This document shows positions 1 to 8,783 of a DNA stretch of 64,000 bases, in pieces. Under the pieces are notes generated by a model, which was not told the origin of the DNA, did not search any database, and worked only from the letters and a program-made list of their open reading frames with translations. The first letter of the stretch is position 1. Every line of letters begins with the position of its first letter. Made by a program: the position numbers and the translations under genes. The DNA is from Catillopecten margaritatus gill symbiont (GTDB lineage Bacteria; Pseudomonadota; Gammaproteobacteria; PS1; Pseudothioglobaceae): the NCBI GenBank assembly GCA_037956075.1, contig CP138327.1, forward strand, positions 806,001 through 870,000, in the 5' to 3' direction.

Positions 1-16
1 TTTAAAATATTCATAA

Positions 17-1258
17 TTATGTGTGTGAAAGTTGCTCAACCACTTTCTTTTTTAAAATTTTATTAATCGGTAAATAGGAAGCGACAACGCCCAACAAACT
101 CATCGCCAGCAACACCCAAACTGCCATATCCACAGTTGGCAATATTAGCAATGGGTATTGTGTGGAACGCCCTGGTGGAGGTGGCATCATAATACCCGCT
201 TGACTAATGAAAAACGCCAAAACAAAGCCCAATATCACACCAAAAATAGCACCCATAAAACCAATGATTAAACCCTCAAAAACGAAGTTAAGTCGCAGTT
301 GCCATTTTTCAATACCAAAGGCTCGCAAGGTGCCGATTTCTGGCACTCGTTCATTCACCGTTGTGCCCATCACATTTGCCACGGACAGCAAGGCGACTGT
401 CATAATAATCACACCCATTACGGTGAAAATCGAATAATAAATAACCTCTACCGCCTTGAAATACGGCTTAATGTCATACCAAGGTCGTACGGTCATTTTT
501 GTGTTTTTCACTAAGTTTTCGACTGCGGGTAAGACGGCTTTGGTTGCTTCAATATCACGCAATTGCACGACAATACTACTGACTTTATCCGTGAACAATA
601 ATTTTTGTGCTAAGGCAATTGGCACTTTGATGTTTAATTGGTTAGTAATCGGAATACCTGTGTCGTAAATACCGCTCACGGTAGCATCAATAGCATTAAT
701 TCCCCCTTCAACGGTATTGGCAAGTAGCACAACTTCATCGCCAACATCGACGCTGAGTTTTTTGGCCAAATCAATGGCTAACACAGCTTGAAAAGGATTT
801 TTATCGGTGTTTTTAAACATTGCACCTTTAATGAAAGCACCTGATGCATTGCCTTGTTGCAGGCGTTTTTCTTTGAGATTTTCAATACCTGTGCCGCGAA
901 ATACGGTGCTGATACTGTCGTCTTTTGAGAGGATGCCAGTGAATAAAATGCGTTTCATTGCACGACGAACGGACTTAGTTTTTTCTAATTTTATGACGGT
1001 TTCATCAGCAGTTTTGCTACTGAGTCCGAACTCTAATAATTCGGTTTCAAAATCTGTTACCATGCGTTTATCCACGATTTGCATATTGCCTGTTCCGCCT
1101 TGAACGATGACCCTAGTTAAGCCCCAAAAAGTGAAATTGATGTAGCCATGTGCCACAATAATGGCACTAGAGACAATTGCCACTGTCCAGATTGCTACCA
1201 TTGAACGACGCTTGTTACGCACAACATTTCGCCATGCCATTTTGAACCATTTATTCAT
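17..1258 (-). CDS. ABC transporter permease, FtsX/LolC/MacB type
   Basis: Inner-membrane permease of a LolCDE/MacB-like ABC system, a class that moves lipoproteins or other amphiphilic cargo out of the membrane rather than importing solutes. The 413-aa protein has one N-terminal membrane helix (about residues 20-45), a periplasmic MacB_PCD-like domain of about 230 residues, and three C-terminal helices, the FtsX layout. The stretch NVMGTTVNERVPEIGTLRA just after the second helix is typical of the family. Its 5' end overlaps the 3' end of the ATPase gene by 4 bp, so the two are probably translationally coupled. The substrate cannot be read from sequence. A lolC/lolE assignment is possible but only one permease is visible here; a partner could lie before position 1. 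Confidence 0.85.
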   Translation of the reverse strand: MNKWFKMAWRNVVRNKRRSMVAIWTVAIVSSAIIVAHGYINFTFWGLTRVIVQGGTGNMQIVDKRMVTDFETELLEFGLSSKTADETVIKLEKTKSVRRAMKRILFTGILSKDDSISTVFRGTGIENLKEKRLQQGNASGAFIKGAMFKNTDKNPFQAVLAIDLAKKLSVDVGDEVVLLANTVEGGINAIDATVSGIYDTGIPITNQLNIKVPIALAQKLLFTDKVSSIVVQLRDIEATKAVLPAVENLVKNTKMTVRPWYDIKPYFKAVEVIYYSIFTVMGVIIMTVALLSVANVMGTTVNERVPEIGTLRAFGIEKWQLRLNFVFEGLIIGFMGAIFGVILGFVLAFFISQAGIMMPPPPGRSTQYPLLILPTVDMAVWVLLAMSLLGVVASYLPINKILKKKVVEQLSHT

Positions 1259-1923
1259 ACTAGTTCTCCGTCAAGCAAATTGATTGTATTGTTGACCTTA
1301 TTAAGCAAGCGCTCATCGTGGGTGGAAAATAGAAAAGTTGTACCCAAGTCTTGGTTTAGTTTTTTCATCAAGTCAATTAAGACAAAGGTATTTTCTGAAT
1401 CTAAGTTTGCCGTTGGCTCGTCTGCCAAAATCAGTTTTGATTCGCCCATCAATGAACGCGCCACTGACACTCTTTGCTGTTGTCCGCCGGACAATTGATT
1501 GGGAAAAGCATTCATTTTGTCTTTTAGCCCAACTTGCTTTAAAAAATATTGCGCTTGTGCTTTGCGTTCTTTGGCATTTGGAATGCTGGCAAGTGCCGAC
1601 ATTTCTACATTTTCTAATGCCGTTAGGACAGGCAATAAATTAAAATCTTGAAAAATAAAACCTAAATCAAAGGCACGCAAATGGTTGATATGTGCTTCAT
1701 CGTTATTATTAATTTTCACCCCATCAAAATAATACTCGCCACTACTCGCATCATCCAACAAGCCAATAATATTTAACAAAGTGCTTTTACCTGAACCACT
1801 CGGCCCAGAAACCGCAGTAAATGCCCCTGCTTCAATTTCCAAATCAATGCCTTTGAGTGCCTTGACTTCGGCAATCCCTTCGCCAAAAGTTTTGTTGATA
1901 TTTTTTAAACGAATTAAACTCAA
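1255..1923 (-). CDS. ABC transporter ATP-binding protein, LolD/MacB-like
   Basis: ATPase that powers the adjacent FtsX-type permease. All nucleotide-binding motifs are intact in 222 aa: Walker A GPSGSGKS (about 40-47), Q-loop FQDFNLLP (91-98), signature LSGGQQQR (144-151), Walker B LILADEP (164-170) and the H-loop His near 202. LSGGQQQR together with a short 220-230 aa length is typical of the LolD/MacB/FtsE group. It lies 10 bp downstream of the DUF2141 gene on the same strand, so the three genes may form one operon. Confidence 0.9.
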   Translation of the reverse strand: MSLIRLKNINKTFGEGIAEVKALKGIDLEIEAGAFTAVSGPSGSGKSTLLNIIGLLDDASSGEYYFDGVKINNNDEAHINHLRAFDLGFIFQDFNLLPVLTALENVEMSALASIPNAKERKAQAQYFLKQVGLKDKMNAFPNQLSGGQQQRVSVARSLMGESKLILADEPTANLDSENTFVLIDLMKKLNQDLGTTFLFSTHDERLLNKVNNTINLLDGELV

Positions 1924-1933
1924 CTTAGTCTCC

Positions 1934-2377
1934 CTACATCACATCCAAACTAATATCCGCACCAGACTCTTTTAACTCAAACTGTGCTTCGGAAAAAGGC
2001 GGCGCTGAAAAAGTGCCTCTGGCATCATTTGAAAATCCATACGGTTCAGTCGGCACTCCGAAGAAACTTTTGTCCAGTTCTTCATTTTTATTCTTATCAT
2101 GAAAAGCCGATACTGCATAAATACCTACTGGTACAGATGCCTTGATATAAACCGACCCCTCTTTAGCGGCAACGGAAATACCTGGTGTCTTTTCAGCCGT
2201 TTTTGCATTGATAATCATCGTTGGTTTGCCACTTGGAAATCTTGCTTTATCTGCTTCAGAAAAAATGGCAACACGAATATTGCCTTTACTGTCTGCAATA
2301 TTACCCACTTCAATCAATAAATCCGCTGCAAATACGGAGGAGGTTAAAAGTGCCGTTAGTGCAATAACTTTTTTCAT
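1934..2377 (-). CDS. Secreted DUF2141 family protein
   Basis: Small exported protein of the DUF2141 family, function unknown. The start chosen is the ATG at 2377: it has a good ribosome site (AAGGAAAG) just upstream and gives a clear signal peptide, MKKVIALTALLTSSVFA. The longer frame open to 2470 would put a poor 31-residue extension in front of that signal. The mature part of about 130 residues is beta-rich and carries the family's features: GNIRVAIF, PVGIYAVSAFHDKN and a GFSNDARG stretch. An acidic DKNKNEELD segment could bind metal (inference). It precedes the ABC ATPase gene by 10 bp. A link between the two is possible but unproven. Confidence 0.8.
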   Translation of the reverse strand: MKKVIALTALLTSSVFAADLLIEVGNIADSKGNIRVAIFSEADKARFPSGKPTMIINAKTAEKTPGISVAAKEGSVYIKASVPVGIYAVSAFHDKNKNEELDKSFFGVPTEPYGFSNDARGTFSAPPFSEAQFELKESGADISLDVM

Positions 2378-2513
2378 TTTTCTTTCCTTTTTTAAAAATA
2401 ATTTAAAACAATCATAATGTCTTTTGGAGAATAACGCACAAAAAATGACAAAAAACCTATTTTTAGACATAAACGGTCATAAAAACCGACGAATGGGACT
2501 GTAAAATACCCTT

Positions 2514-3902
2514 ATGCTAAAAATCTACAACACACTTACCAAAGAAAAGGAAAATTTCCAGCCCATCAACCCAGAAAAAATCGGGATGTATGTTTGTGGA
2601 ATGACAGTTTATGATTATTGCCACATGGGGCACGCCCGTGTATTGGTGATGTTTGATGTTATTACTCGCCACTTGCGTCGTCATTTTCCGCAGGTGGAGT
2701 ATGTACGAAATATTACCGATATTGACGACAAAATTATCCAACGAGCAATTGAAAATCAAGAAGATATTTATGCACTGACCAATCGTTTTATTGATGCGAT
2801 GCACGAAGATGAGCGGGCTTTAGGGATTTTACCTCCCGATGCCGAACCTCGTGCGACGGATGCGATTGAGCAGATGTTTTATATGATTAAAACTTTGATT
2901 GATAAAGGCATTGCTTATCAAGGTGAGAATGGCGATGTGTATTATTCGGTGCGACAATTTAAGAATTATGGTAAATTGAGCGGTAAAAATATTGACGACC
3001 TTGAGGCAGGTGCACGGGTGGATGTGGAATCGAATAAAAAAGACCCGTTGGATTTTGTACTGTGGAAGATGGCAAAACCAGGTGAGCCGAGCTGGGAATC
3101 GCCTTGGGGTGAGGGTCGTCCAGGCTGGCATATTGAATGTTCAGCAATGTCGTGCAATCGTTTGGGTAATCATTTTGACATTCACGGAGGCGGGATGGAT
3201 TTGGCTTTTCCACATCACGAAAACGAAATTGCACAGTCTGAAGGGGCAAATGATTGCACTTTTGTCAATACTTGGATGCATGTCGGTTTTGTCAATATTA
3301 ATAACGAGAAAATGAGCAAGTCACTGGATAATTTTTTCACCATTCGTGGCGTATTAGAAAGTTATGACGGTGAATCGTTGCGTTACTTTATTATGAGTTC
3401 GCATTACCGCTCTCCGCTTAATTTTTCCGATGAAAATTTGGACAATGCCAAAACTTCTTTAACGCGTTTATACACCGCCACTCGTGGACTTCACGCCTCA
3501 GAATCAGCAATGGAAGAAGTCTCACAACGCTTTGATTTTGAAGCCCGAATGACAGCGGCTTTAGACGATGATTTCAACACGCCGATTGCATTAAGCGTCT
3601 TATTTGAACTCGCTAAAATCGCCAATGCCGAGCGTGAAAAAGACAAAGACCAAGCAAATGCTTTGGGACAATTACTGAAAAAACTCGGCGGTTATATCGG
3701 CATTTTGCAAATGGATGGGGATGATTTTTTGAAGCAAGGTGTAACATTGTCCGACGAAGAAATTGATACAAAAATCACACAACGAAACGATGCCCGAGCC
3801 AATAAAGACTTTGCCACTTCCGATAAAATCAGAGACGAATTAGCCGAGTTAGACATCATTTTAGAAGACAGTGCAGGCATAACCACATGGCGCAGAAAAT
3901 AA
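2514..3902 (+). CDS. cysS: Cysteinyl-tRNA synthetase
   Basis: Class I aminoacyl-tRNA synthetase that charges tRNA-Cys in the cytoplasm. The 462-aa length is normal. The HIGH motif appears as HMGH (37-40) in [19 protein letters not shown], and KMSKS is present in [12 protein letters not shown] around residue 270. Zinc ligands typical of CysRS can be recognised: Cys28 in MYVCGMT, Cys in HIECSAM, and the His-rich [14 protein letters not shown] segment. Its 3' end overlaps the start of the next gene by 16 bp. Confidence 0.97.
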   Translation: MLKIYNTLTKEKENFQPINPEKIGMYVCGMTVYDYCHMGHARVLVMFDVITRHLRRHFPQVEYVRNITDIDDKIIQRAIENQEDIYALTNRFIDAMHEDERALGILPPDAEPRATDAIEQMFYMIKTLIDKGIAYQGENGDVYYSVRQFKNYGKLSGKNIDDLEAGARVDVESNKKDPLDFVLWKMAKPGEPSWESPWGEGRPGWHIECSAMSCNRLGNHFDIHGGGMDLAFPHHENEIAQSEGANDCTFVNTWMHVGFVNINNEKMSKSLDNFFTIRGVLESYDGESLRYFIMSSHYRSPLNFSDENLDNAKTSLTRLYTATRGLHASESAMEEVSQRFDFEARMTAALDDDFNTPIALSVLFELAKIANAEREKDKDQANALGQLLKKLGGYIGILQMDGDDFLKQGVTLSDEEIDTKITQRNDARANKDFATSDKIRDELAELDIILEDSAGITTWRRK

Positions 3903-4582
3903 AAAAATATAGAGGCCTTGCCTCTCAAAAAATAGATTGGGGTAATATCGATACCGTGCTGTTAGATATGGACGGTACGCTGCTGGATTTAAACTTTGAC
4001 TTACATTTTTGGATGGAATATATGCCCTTAGTTTTTGCCAAAAAACACGACTTATCACACGATGAAGCCAAAGACAAACTCTTTCCAATACTTCGTGCGG
4101 AAGAAGGAAAATTACATTGGTATTGCTTGGATTATTGGCAGGAAAAATTACAGTTAGATATTGCGACACTTAAAGAAGACATTGCTCATTTAATTCAAAT
4201 TCACCCGTTTGTTTTGGAATTTTTAGAGCAAGCCAGAGCACATAAAAAACACATTTATTTGGTTACTAACGCCCATAGAAAAACTTTACAATTAAAAATG
4301 CGAGTAACTAATTTAGAATCTTATTTTGACAAAATAATTATTTCCCACGACTACAACGCCGCCAAAGAAAAACAAGAATTTTGGCATAAATTAGAAGCTG
4401 AATTACAATTTGATAAAGCCAAAAGCATCTTTTTCGACGACTCTGCTGCCGTGCTAAACTCCGCCAAACAATACGGCATCGGTACCGTTGTCGCCATTAG
4501 CAAACCCAGCTCTAAAATGGATGCCAAAAAAATTGAGGGCTTTATTAATATTGATACTTTTGAACAGGCATTTATACAATGA
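3887..4582 (+). CDS. yrfG: HAD-family GMP/IMP nucleotidase (YrfG-like)
   Basis: Haloacid dehalogenase-fold phosphatase, 231 aa. Motif I is [12 protein letters not shown] (27-38), with both aspartates; motif II is LVTNAH; the acidic motif is [11 protein letters not shown] near the C-terminus. The opening [14 protein letters not shown] followed by a Trp/Met-rich helix closely resembles E. coli YrfG, which dephosphorylates purine nucleotides, so nucleotidase activity is likely but rests on family resemblance. It overlaps cysS by 16 bp and the next gene by 4 bp, a three-gene coupled run. Confidence 0.8.
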   Translation: MAQKIKKYRGLASQKIDWGNIDTVLLDMDGTLLDLNFDLHFWMEYMPLVFAKKHDLSHDEAKDKLFPILRAEEGKLHWYCLDYWQEKLQLDIATLKEDIAHLIQIHPFVLEFLEQARAHKKHIYLVTNAHRKTLQLKMRVTNLESYFDKIIISHDYNAAKEKQEFWHKLEAELQFDKAKSIFFDDSAAVLNSAKQYGIGTVVAISKPSSKMDAKKIEGFINIDTFEQAFIQ

Positions 4583-5052
4583 AAATAGGTATCCTCTCAG
4601 ATTCCCATAGTTGGATTCACCCTAAAATTATCAGCCTAATGAACACCTGCAACCGTATCGTTCATGCGGGGGATATTATGGAAGAAAATACCCTTAAAGC
4701 CTTTACCGTACCATTGACTGCAGTCAGAGGTAATAATGACGGACACCTTAACTTTGCCGATATTGAAACCCTTGATTTACCTGGTGGCAAATTAGTGGTA
4801 GAACACGGCCACGAACACGGCTGGCAAACCCCCTCACACGACTCTTTGCGCACAGCACACACTAATGCTAAAGCCATTATTTACGGACACACCCACAAGC
4901 AAGTCATTGACACCGAAACTAACCCTTGGATTGTCAACCCTGGTGCATCGGGTGCTGTGCGTAATCGGGGTGGATCCAAATGCTTAGTACTAACAATTGA
5001 CGATAAACAAAATTGGAAATTTACCCCTTATAATTTTGACAATATCACTTGA
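4579..5052 (+). CDS. Metallophosphoesterase, YfcE/MJ0936 family
   Basis: Small calcineurin-like phosphodiesterase of 157 aa. All five metal-binding blocks are visible: DSH (8-10), GD (31-32), GNND (51-54), a central HGHEHG around 75-80, and YGHTH near 102-106. That is the complete dinuclear metal site of the YfcE group, whose members hydrolyse phosphodiesters in vitro; the physiological substrate is unknown. The start overlaps the preceding HAD phosphatase gene by 4 bp (ATGA). Confidence 0.85.
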   Translation: MKIGILSDSHSWIHPKIISLMNTCNRIVHAGDIMEENTLKAFTVPLTAVRGNNDGHLNFADIETLDLPGGKLVVEHGHEHGWQTPSHDSLRTAHTNAKAIIYGHTHKQVIDTETNPWIVNPGASGAVRNRGGSKCLVLTIDDKQNWKFTPYNFDNIT

Positions 5053-5122
5053 GGGGTGCCCTTAAACAGATCTAACAGACCGAACCTATTGTAATTTCAT
5101 TAATCACTCATTATCCACACTG

Positions 5123-5128
5123 TATAAT
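5123..5128 (+). promoter_or_regulatory. Candidate -10 box upstream of PPi-PFK
   Basis: Perfect TATAAT 32 bp before the pfp start codon, in the 107-bp spacer after the phosphodiesterase gene. No good -35 hexamer is present at 16-18 bp. An AAGGAT ribosome site follows at about -13. Sequence pattern only. Confidence 0.35.
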
Positions 5129-5159
5129 TGTTCTTTTTTAAGTCAAAAAGGATATAACA

Positions 5160-6404
5160 ATGAAGAATGCTTTTTATGCACAATCTGGTGGTGTAACAGC
5201 CGTCATTAACTCATCAGCTTGCGGTGTGATTGAAACAGCACGCAAATTTCCAGACAAAATCGGCACGGTTTATGCGGGTCAAAATGGCATCATTGGTGCG
5301 TTGTTGGAGAATTTAATTGATACTTCTAAGGAATCTGATGCGGATATTTCTGCGTTAAAGCACACGCCTTCTGGTGGTTTTGGTTCTTGTCGTTATAAGA
5401 TGAAATCTTTGGAGGCTAATAAGGCTGAGTATGAGAGATTAATCGAAGTATTTAAAGCGCATGATATTGGTTATTTTTTCTACAACGGTGGTGGTGACTC
5501 TGCTGATACTTGTTTAAAAGTTTCTCAATTATCTGAGTCTATGGGCTATCCAATTCAGGCGATTCATGTGCCTAAAACAGTTGATAACGACTTGCCTGTA
5601 ACGGACAATTGCCCAGGTTTTGGTTCAGTGGCAAAATACATTGCGGTTTCTACAATGGAAGCGAGTTTTGATGTTGCCTCAATGGCAGCAACCTCTACTA
5701 AGATTTTTGTTTTAGAAGTAATGGGTCGTCATGCAGGCTGGATTGCAGCAGCAGGTGGTTTGGTTGATGATTCAATCCCCGTGGTTATTTTATTCCCAGA
5801 AATTGAATTTGACGAAAAAGCATTCCTTGCTAAAGTAGATGCAAATGTTAAAGAATTCGGTTATTGCACCATCGTTGTTTCTGAAGGCACACAATGGCCA
5901 GATGGTCGTTTCCTTGCAGAACAAGGCACTCGTGATGACTTTGGTCACGCACAATTAGGTGGTGCAGCACCCGTTGTTGCTAACTTGATTAAAGATGCAT
6001 TAGGTTACAAATATCACTGGGCAGTTGCAGACTATTTACAACGAGCGGCGCGTCATTTGGCTTCTAAGTCAGATGTTGAGCAAGCTTATGCATTAGGCGA
6101 GGCAGCGGTTAATTTGGCAATGGAAGGTAAAAACTCTGTGATGCCAGCGATTATTCGCACCAGCAACAACCCATATACTTGGGAAATCGGTATGGGCGAG
6201 CTAAAGGACATTGCTAATGTTGAGAAGATGATGCCGATGGATTACATTACCAAAGACGGTTTTGGTATTACGGATGCGTGTCGTGAGTACTTACAGCCGT
6301 TAATTGAAGGTGAAGATTACCCACCATACAAGAATGGCTTGCCTGACTATGTTGTAATGAAGAAAGAAATGGTTGCGAAGAAATTACCGACTTTTGAAGT
6401 TTAA
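5160..6404 (+). CDS. pfp: Pyrophosphate-dependent 6-phosphofructokinase
   Basis: Interconverts fructose 6-phosphate and fructose 1,6-bisphosphate using pyrophosphate. The 414-aa protein has the PFK fold motifs NGGGDSADT (about 109-117), PKTVDNDLP (138-146) and MGRHAGWIAAA (188-198). The lysine in PKTVDND marks the PPi-dependent type; ATP enzymes have Gly there. In thiotrophic symbionts and methanotrophs this enzyme is thought to act reversibly, replacing fructose- and sedoheptulose-bisphosphatase and recovering PPi (family knowledge). It stands alone, with its own candidate -10 box and a strong terminator. No membrane pyrophosphatase gene is adjacent. Confidence 0.92.
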   Translation: MKNAFYAQSGGVTAVINSSACGVIETARKFPDKIGTVYAGQNGIIGALLENLIDTSKESDADISALKHTPSGGFGSCRYKMKSLEANKAEYERLIEVFKAHDIGYFFYNGGGDSADTCLKVSQLSESMGYPIQAIHVPKTVDNDLPVTDNCPGFGSVAKYIAVSTMEASFDVASMAATSTKIFVLEVMGRHAGWIAAAGGLVDDSIPVVILFPEIEFDEKAFLAKVDANVKEFGYCTIVVSEGTQWPDGRFLAEQGTRDDFGHAQLGGAAPVVANLIKDALGYKYHWAVADYLQRAARHLASKSDVEQAYALGEAAVNLAMEGKNSVMPAIIRTSNNPYTWEIGMGELKDIANVEKMMPMDYITKDGFGITDACREYLQPLIEGEDYPPYKNGLPDYVVMKKEMVAKKLPTFEV

Positions 6405-6421
6405 TTTTTAACGCAAAATTT

Positions 6422-6460
6422 AAAGGGGGTTATGTCATTAGTGGCATAACCCCTTTTATT
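6422..6460 (+). terminator. Rho-independent terminator after pfp
   Basis: The stem AGGGGGTTATG pairs with CATAACCCCTT around a 10-nt loop and is followed by TTTATTT. It begins about 18 bp after the pfp stop codon. Confidence 0.85.
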
Positions 6461-6483
6461 TGACCAGTTGTTTTATCTCCTTC

Positions 6484-6562
6484 TACTGTCATTCCGAGCG
6501 CCAGCCGAGGAATCTTTACAAGGTGGAAAGAGATTATTCAACTAACACTCAGAATAACAGTA
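6484..6562. repeat. Small imperfect inverted-repeat element (TGTCATTCCGAGCG family)
   Basis: A 79-bp block begins TACTGTCATTCCGAGCG and ends with the near reverse complement CACTCAGAATAACAGTA (three transitions in 17 positions). The inner part after the left arm, CCAGCCGAGGAATCTTT, matches the wording of other copies in this window at 36203-36273 and 36304-36336, with a partial one at 14175-14201. No open frame. It looks like a small dispersed non-coding repeat in the spacer between pfp and the next gene. Confidence 0.7.
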
Positions 6563-6668
6563 AAGTGTTAGAGTAACGAAGCAACCATTATTAAGATGAT
6601 ATATTCTCTTAATAATGGCTGACTTCCAAGACAGTGTTTTTTATTAATATTTTTTAGAGAGAATAATT

Positions 6669-7829
6669 ATGCCAACAGGCCCAAGAGAAATTATCACCCC
6701 CTTCCGTCCTATCCCATTAGATGTGCCAGAAGGAATGAAGCCAAATGAGTTTTTTAACTCACCGGAAAATTTAGCTGATTTAGCCAATAATAATGGCTTA
6801 CTGACAAATAATGAAGATTTATTACTGTATAGAAAAGCACTGGGGCATTCAAATGAATTTGATTGCTCTATCATCTACAACACTTCACAAAAAATTCTAA
6901 ACCCACTCGGCAGGCCTGTTAGACGCACACAAGTACCTGATAATGTGAAAAATGTTTGGAATCGTATGAATCAAATCATCATTGGCTTTATGCTGGAACA
7001 ATATCCAGATCCAGAAAAGCATCTCGTTTTAGCCGGCGAAGCATCACTGGACTCTACTTGGCCGATTACTTCGCCAGGAGTGCCGAGTATTCGTATGTTA
7101 CACAATCATTTTATTGTGTTTGATAAACAACAACTTAAAGATGCGCCGTTGACAGACATCAACAATCCGAATTTAACAGATGGCGGGCAACATTCTGTAT
7201 TTTCGGCCTATATGAAAGATGTTTATATGGAGTTTATGTCATCGTTAGATTTGAAAATTTTAAAACCAACTATCGGACAATCGGCAGGACTTGCGCTGAC
7301 TGGCTACCCACAAGGCTTAACCAGTTGGGAGATTCAAGGTGGCATTGAAAGTTTAAAGAATATTGATTTTTGGCACGAATACGATCAAATTCTTAAAGGC
7401 TTTATGGACTTCTACCGCACTTTCTTTGCACAAGTATCAAGTAGAAATTCAGGCGTACCCAAAAGGGCTTACTACCCTAAAGAAATTGAAAGAACCTTAT
7501 TGTTTAACAATGGCTTTTTATCGGCAGCCAAAAAAGTACGCGAAAAATGCCTAAATGATGCAAAATATGCCTCAGATATGCGCTGGCAACCTGCCTTCAA
7601 ACAACTCATCTATCGCGATAGTAATGGCAGATTAATCGTTACCATTTCTCAAAACTCAATTGGCAATGCTATTACTGAACTTCTAGGTGTTGTGGTTAAG
7701 CGCGAACCAAATGCTGAGGCGTATGAGAAAGCTGAACCTGCATTAATTAATAAGTTGCTTCAAGTGCGTTCAAGATTGGTTGAAGCCGACTTGGGCAATG
7801 GTATTGCAACTAAGTATTGGGGCAAGTAA
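6669..7829 (+). CDS. Uncharacterised 386-aa protein
   Basis: I do not recognise this family. The frame is clearly coding: a purine-rich site (AGAGAGAATAATT) precedes the ATG, composition is balanced, and a bidirectional terminator follows. There is no signal peptide and no membrane segment, so it is probably cytosolic. Visible features: a Pro-rich start (PFRPIPLDVPEG); a conserved-looking RMLHNHFIVFDKQQ segment (about 140-153) with two histidines before a beta strand, loosely like a HIT/GalT strand but without HxHxH; a Gly/Ser stretch, IGQSAGLALTGYPQGLTSWEIQGG (about 203-226); and a charged helical C-terminal third. It sits alone between the TGTCATTCCGAG-type repeat and a convergent cluster. 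A nucleotidyl-transfer role would be speculation. Confidence 0.75.
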   Translation: MPTGPREIITPFRPIPLDVPEGMKPNEFFNSPENLADLANNNGLLTNNEDLLLYRKALGHSNEFDCSIIYNTSQKILNPLGRPVRRTQVPDNVKNVWNRMNQIIIGFMLEQYPDPEKHLVLAGEASLDSTWPITSPGVPSIRMLHNHFIVFDKQQLKDAPLTDINNPNLTDGGQHSVFSAYMKDVYMEFMSSLDLKILKPTIGQSAGLALTGYPQGLTSWEIQGGIESLKNIDFWHEYDQILKGFMDFYRTFFAQVSSRNSGVPKRAYYPKEIERTLLFNNGFLSAAKKVREKCLNDAKYASDMRWQPAFKQLIYRDSNGRLIVTISQNSIGNAITELLGVVVKREPNAEAYEKAEPALINKLLQVRSRLVEADLGNGIATKYWGK

Positions 7830-7848
7830 TATCTAATCAACATTTAAT

Positions 7849-7879
7849 AAAAAAGGAGTGCATTTGCACTCCTTTTTTT
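7849..7879. terminator. Bidirectional terminator between convergent genes
   Basis: The perfect stem GGAGTGC / GCACTCC (7855-7872) encloses ATTT. It has A-runs on the left and T-runs on the right, so it can stop transcription from both the 386-aa gene (plus) and the SlyD-like cluster (minus). Confidence 0.9.
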
Positions 7880-7897
7880 ATACAAAAAAATAATCAA

Positions 7898-8242
7898 CTA
7901 ATCTTTATTGATTTCTACATTTAAGCCCTTGGTGTTCTTTGATAATGAGAAATCAGCTTGTGCCCTCATAATAGAATCGACACACTCATCAAGGTCAGTG
8001 TATTCATCTGTGCCTGTGTCAAAACGCTTATCACGCATAAAATAAAACATGTTTTTAAAGGTGTCTTCTGCTATTTTTAGTACAACAAAAGTGTAGTAGC
8101 CATCTTCCCAAACTGCCGAAGGTTTTTCTTCGCCACCGACTTCGATATCACCCATGTGTACGCCGTGATCTTTTTTAGTCCAGCGTGCATCAACCTGTTT
8201 TTTAATCGCATCAATTTCAGCTTGTGTAAAGTCTATTGCCAT
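7898..8242 (-). CDS. Hypothetical 114-aa acidic protein
   Basis: No family recognised. The soluble protein is rich in Asp, Glu, Lys and aromatic residues, with no signal peptide and no cysteines. It appears mixed alpha/beta: an N-terminal helix (TQAEIDAIKKQVDARW), a GDIEVGGEEKPSAVWEDGYY turn region, and a helical C-terminal half with TDLDECVDSIMRAQADF. It is last in a three-gene minus-strand cluster, 20 bp after the SlyD-like gene, which suggests co-expression. The bidirectional terminator at 7849-7879 follows. Confidence 0.7.
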   Translation of the reverse strand: MAIDFTQAEIDAIKKQVDARWTKKDHGVHMGDIEVGGEEKPSAVWEDGYYTFVVLKIAEDTFKNMFYFMRDKRFDTGTDEYTDLDECVDSIMRAQADFSLSKNTKGLNVEINKD

Positions 8243-8262
8243 GATAATTTCAAATCCTTTAA

Positions 8263-8772
8263 TTAGTGAATTTTATGTGCATTTGGCATATTTAATTCTG
8301 GTGGTGTTGCTTCGATTGGACCACCTGTCGCCGCTTCTTCATCGGTAGGTTCACGCACTGTCAATACCGTTAGGGTAAAAATAACATCTCTGCCACAAAG
8401 GGGGTTATTACCATCTACTGTCACTGATTTGTCATCAACACGGGTAACAATAAAGTCTTTAGGGTCGCCGTTTTCATTTTCCATAGTAACGGTGGTGCCG
8501 ACTTTACGAAATTCTTCTGGGACATTTTCAAGGTGGTCGGTAAAGACTAAAGATTCATCTCTTGGTCCGTAAATTAAATCGCAGTTGATAGGCAAATCAA
8601 TCACATCACCTTCTTCTTGCCCAACTAATTCTGCCGTCACTTCGGGCGATAAAATCTCACTGATGCCGTGGATATAGCCGAGCGGAAACTCAACTTCAGA
8701 TAAAATATCTTGGGTCTTTTTATCAACCACTTTATAACTTAATTCAACAAATTTTCCGTCTTCAATTACCAT
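8263..8772 (-). CDS. FKBP-type peptidyl-prolyl isomerase, SlyD-like
   Basis: Folding helper that isomerises X-Pro bonds. The 169-aa protein shows the SlyD order: a beta strand opening with VELSYKVVD, an FKBP half-site PLGYIHGISEILSPEVTAELVGQEEGD (about 31-57), an insert-in-flap chaperone domain, then the returning FKBP strands ending VIFTLTVLTVRE (about 129-140). Unlike E. coli SlyD it has no long His/Cys nickel-binding tail, only a short tail with PNAHKIH. It is the middle gene of the cluster, 11 bp after the 118-aa gene and 20 bp before the 114-aa gene. Substrates are unknown; the flanking small proteins may be clients (inference). Confidence 0.8.
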   Translation of the reverse strand: MVIEDGKFVELSYKVVDKKTQDILSEVEFPLGYIHGISEILSPEVTAELVGQEEGDVIDLPINCDLIYGPRDESLVFTDHLENVPEEFRKVGTTVTMENENGDPKDFIVTRVDDKSVTVDGNNPLCGRDVIFTLTVLTVREPTDEEAATGGPIEATPPELNMPNAHKIH

Positions 8773-8783
8773 TGTTTTAACCT

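Noticed and set aside
5111-5119. Perfect DnaA box TTATCCACA before pfp
   Set aside because: A single 9-mer in 64 kb of AT-rich DNA is expected by chance; another occurs within nadK at about 50747. No cluster and no dnaA nearby, so no origin is claimed.
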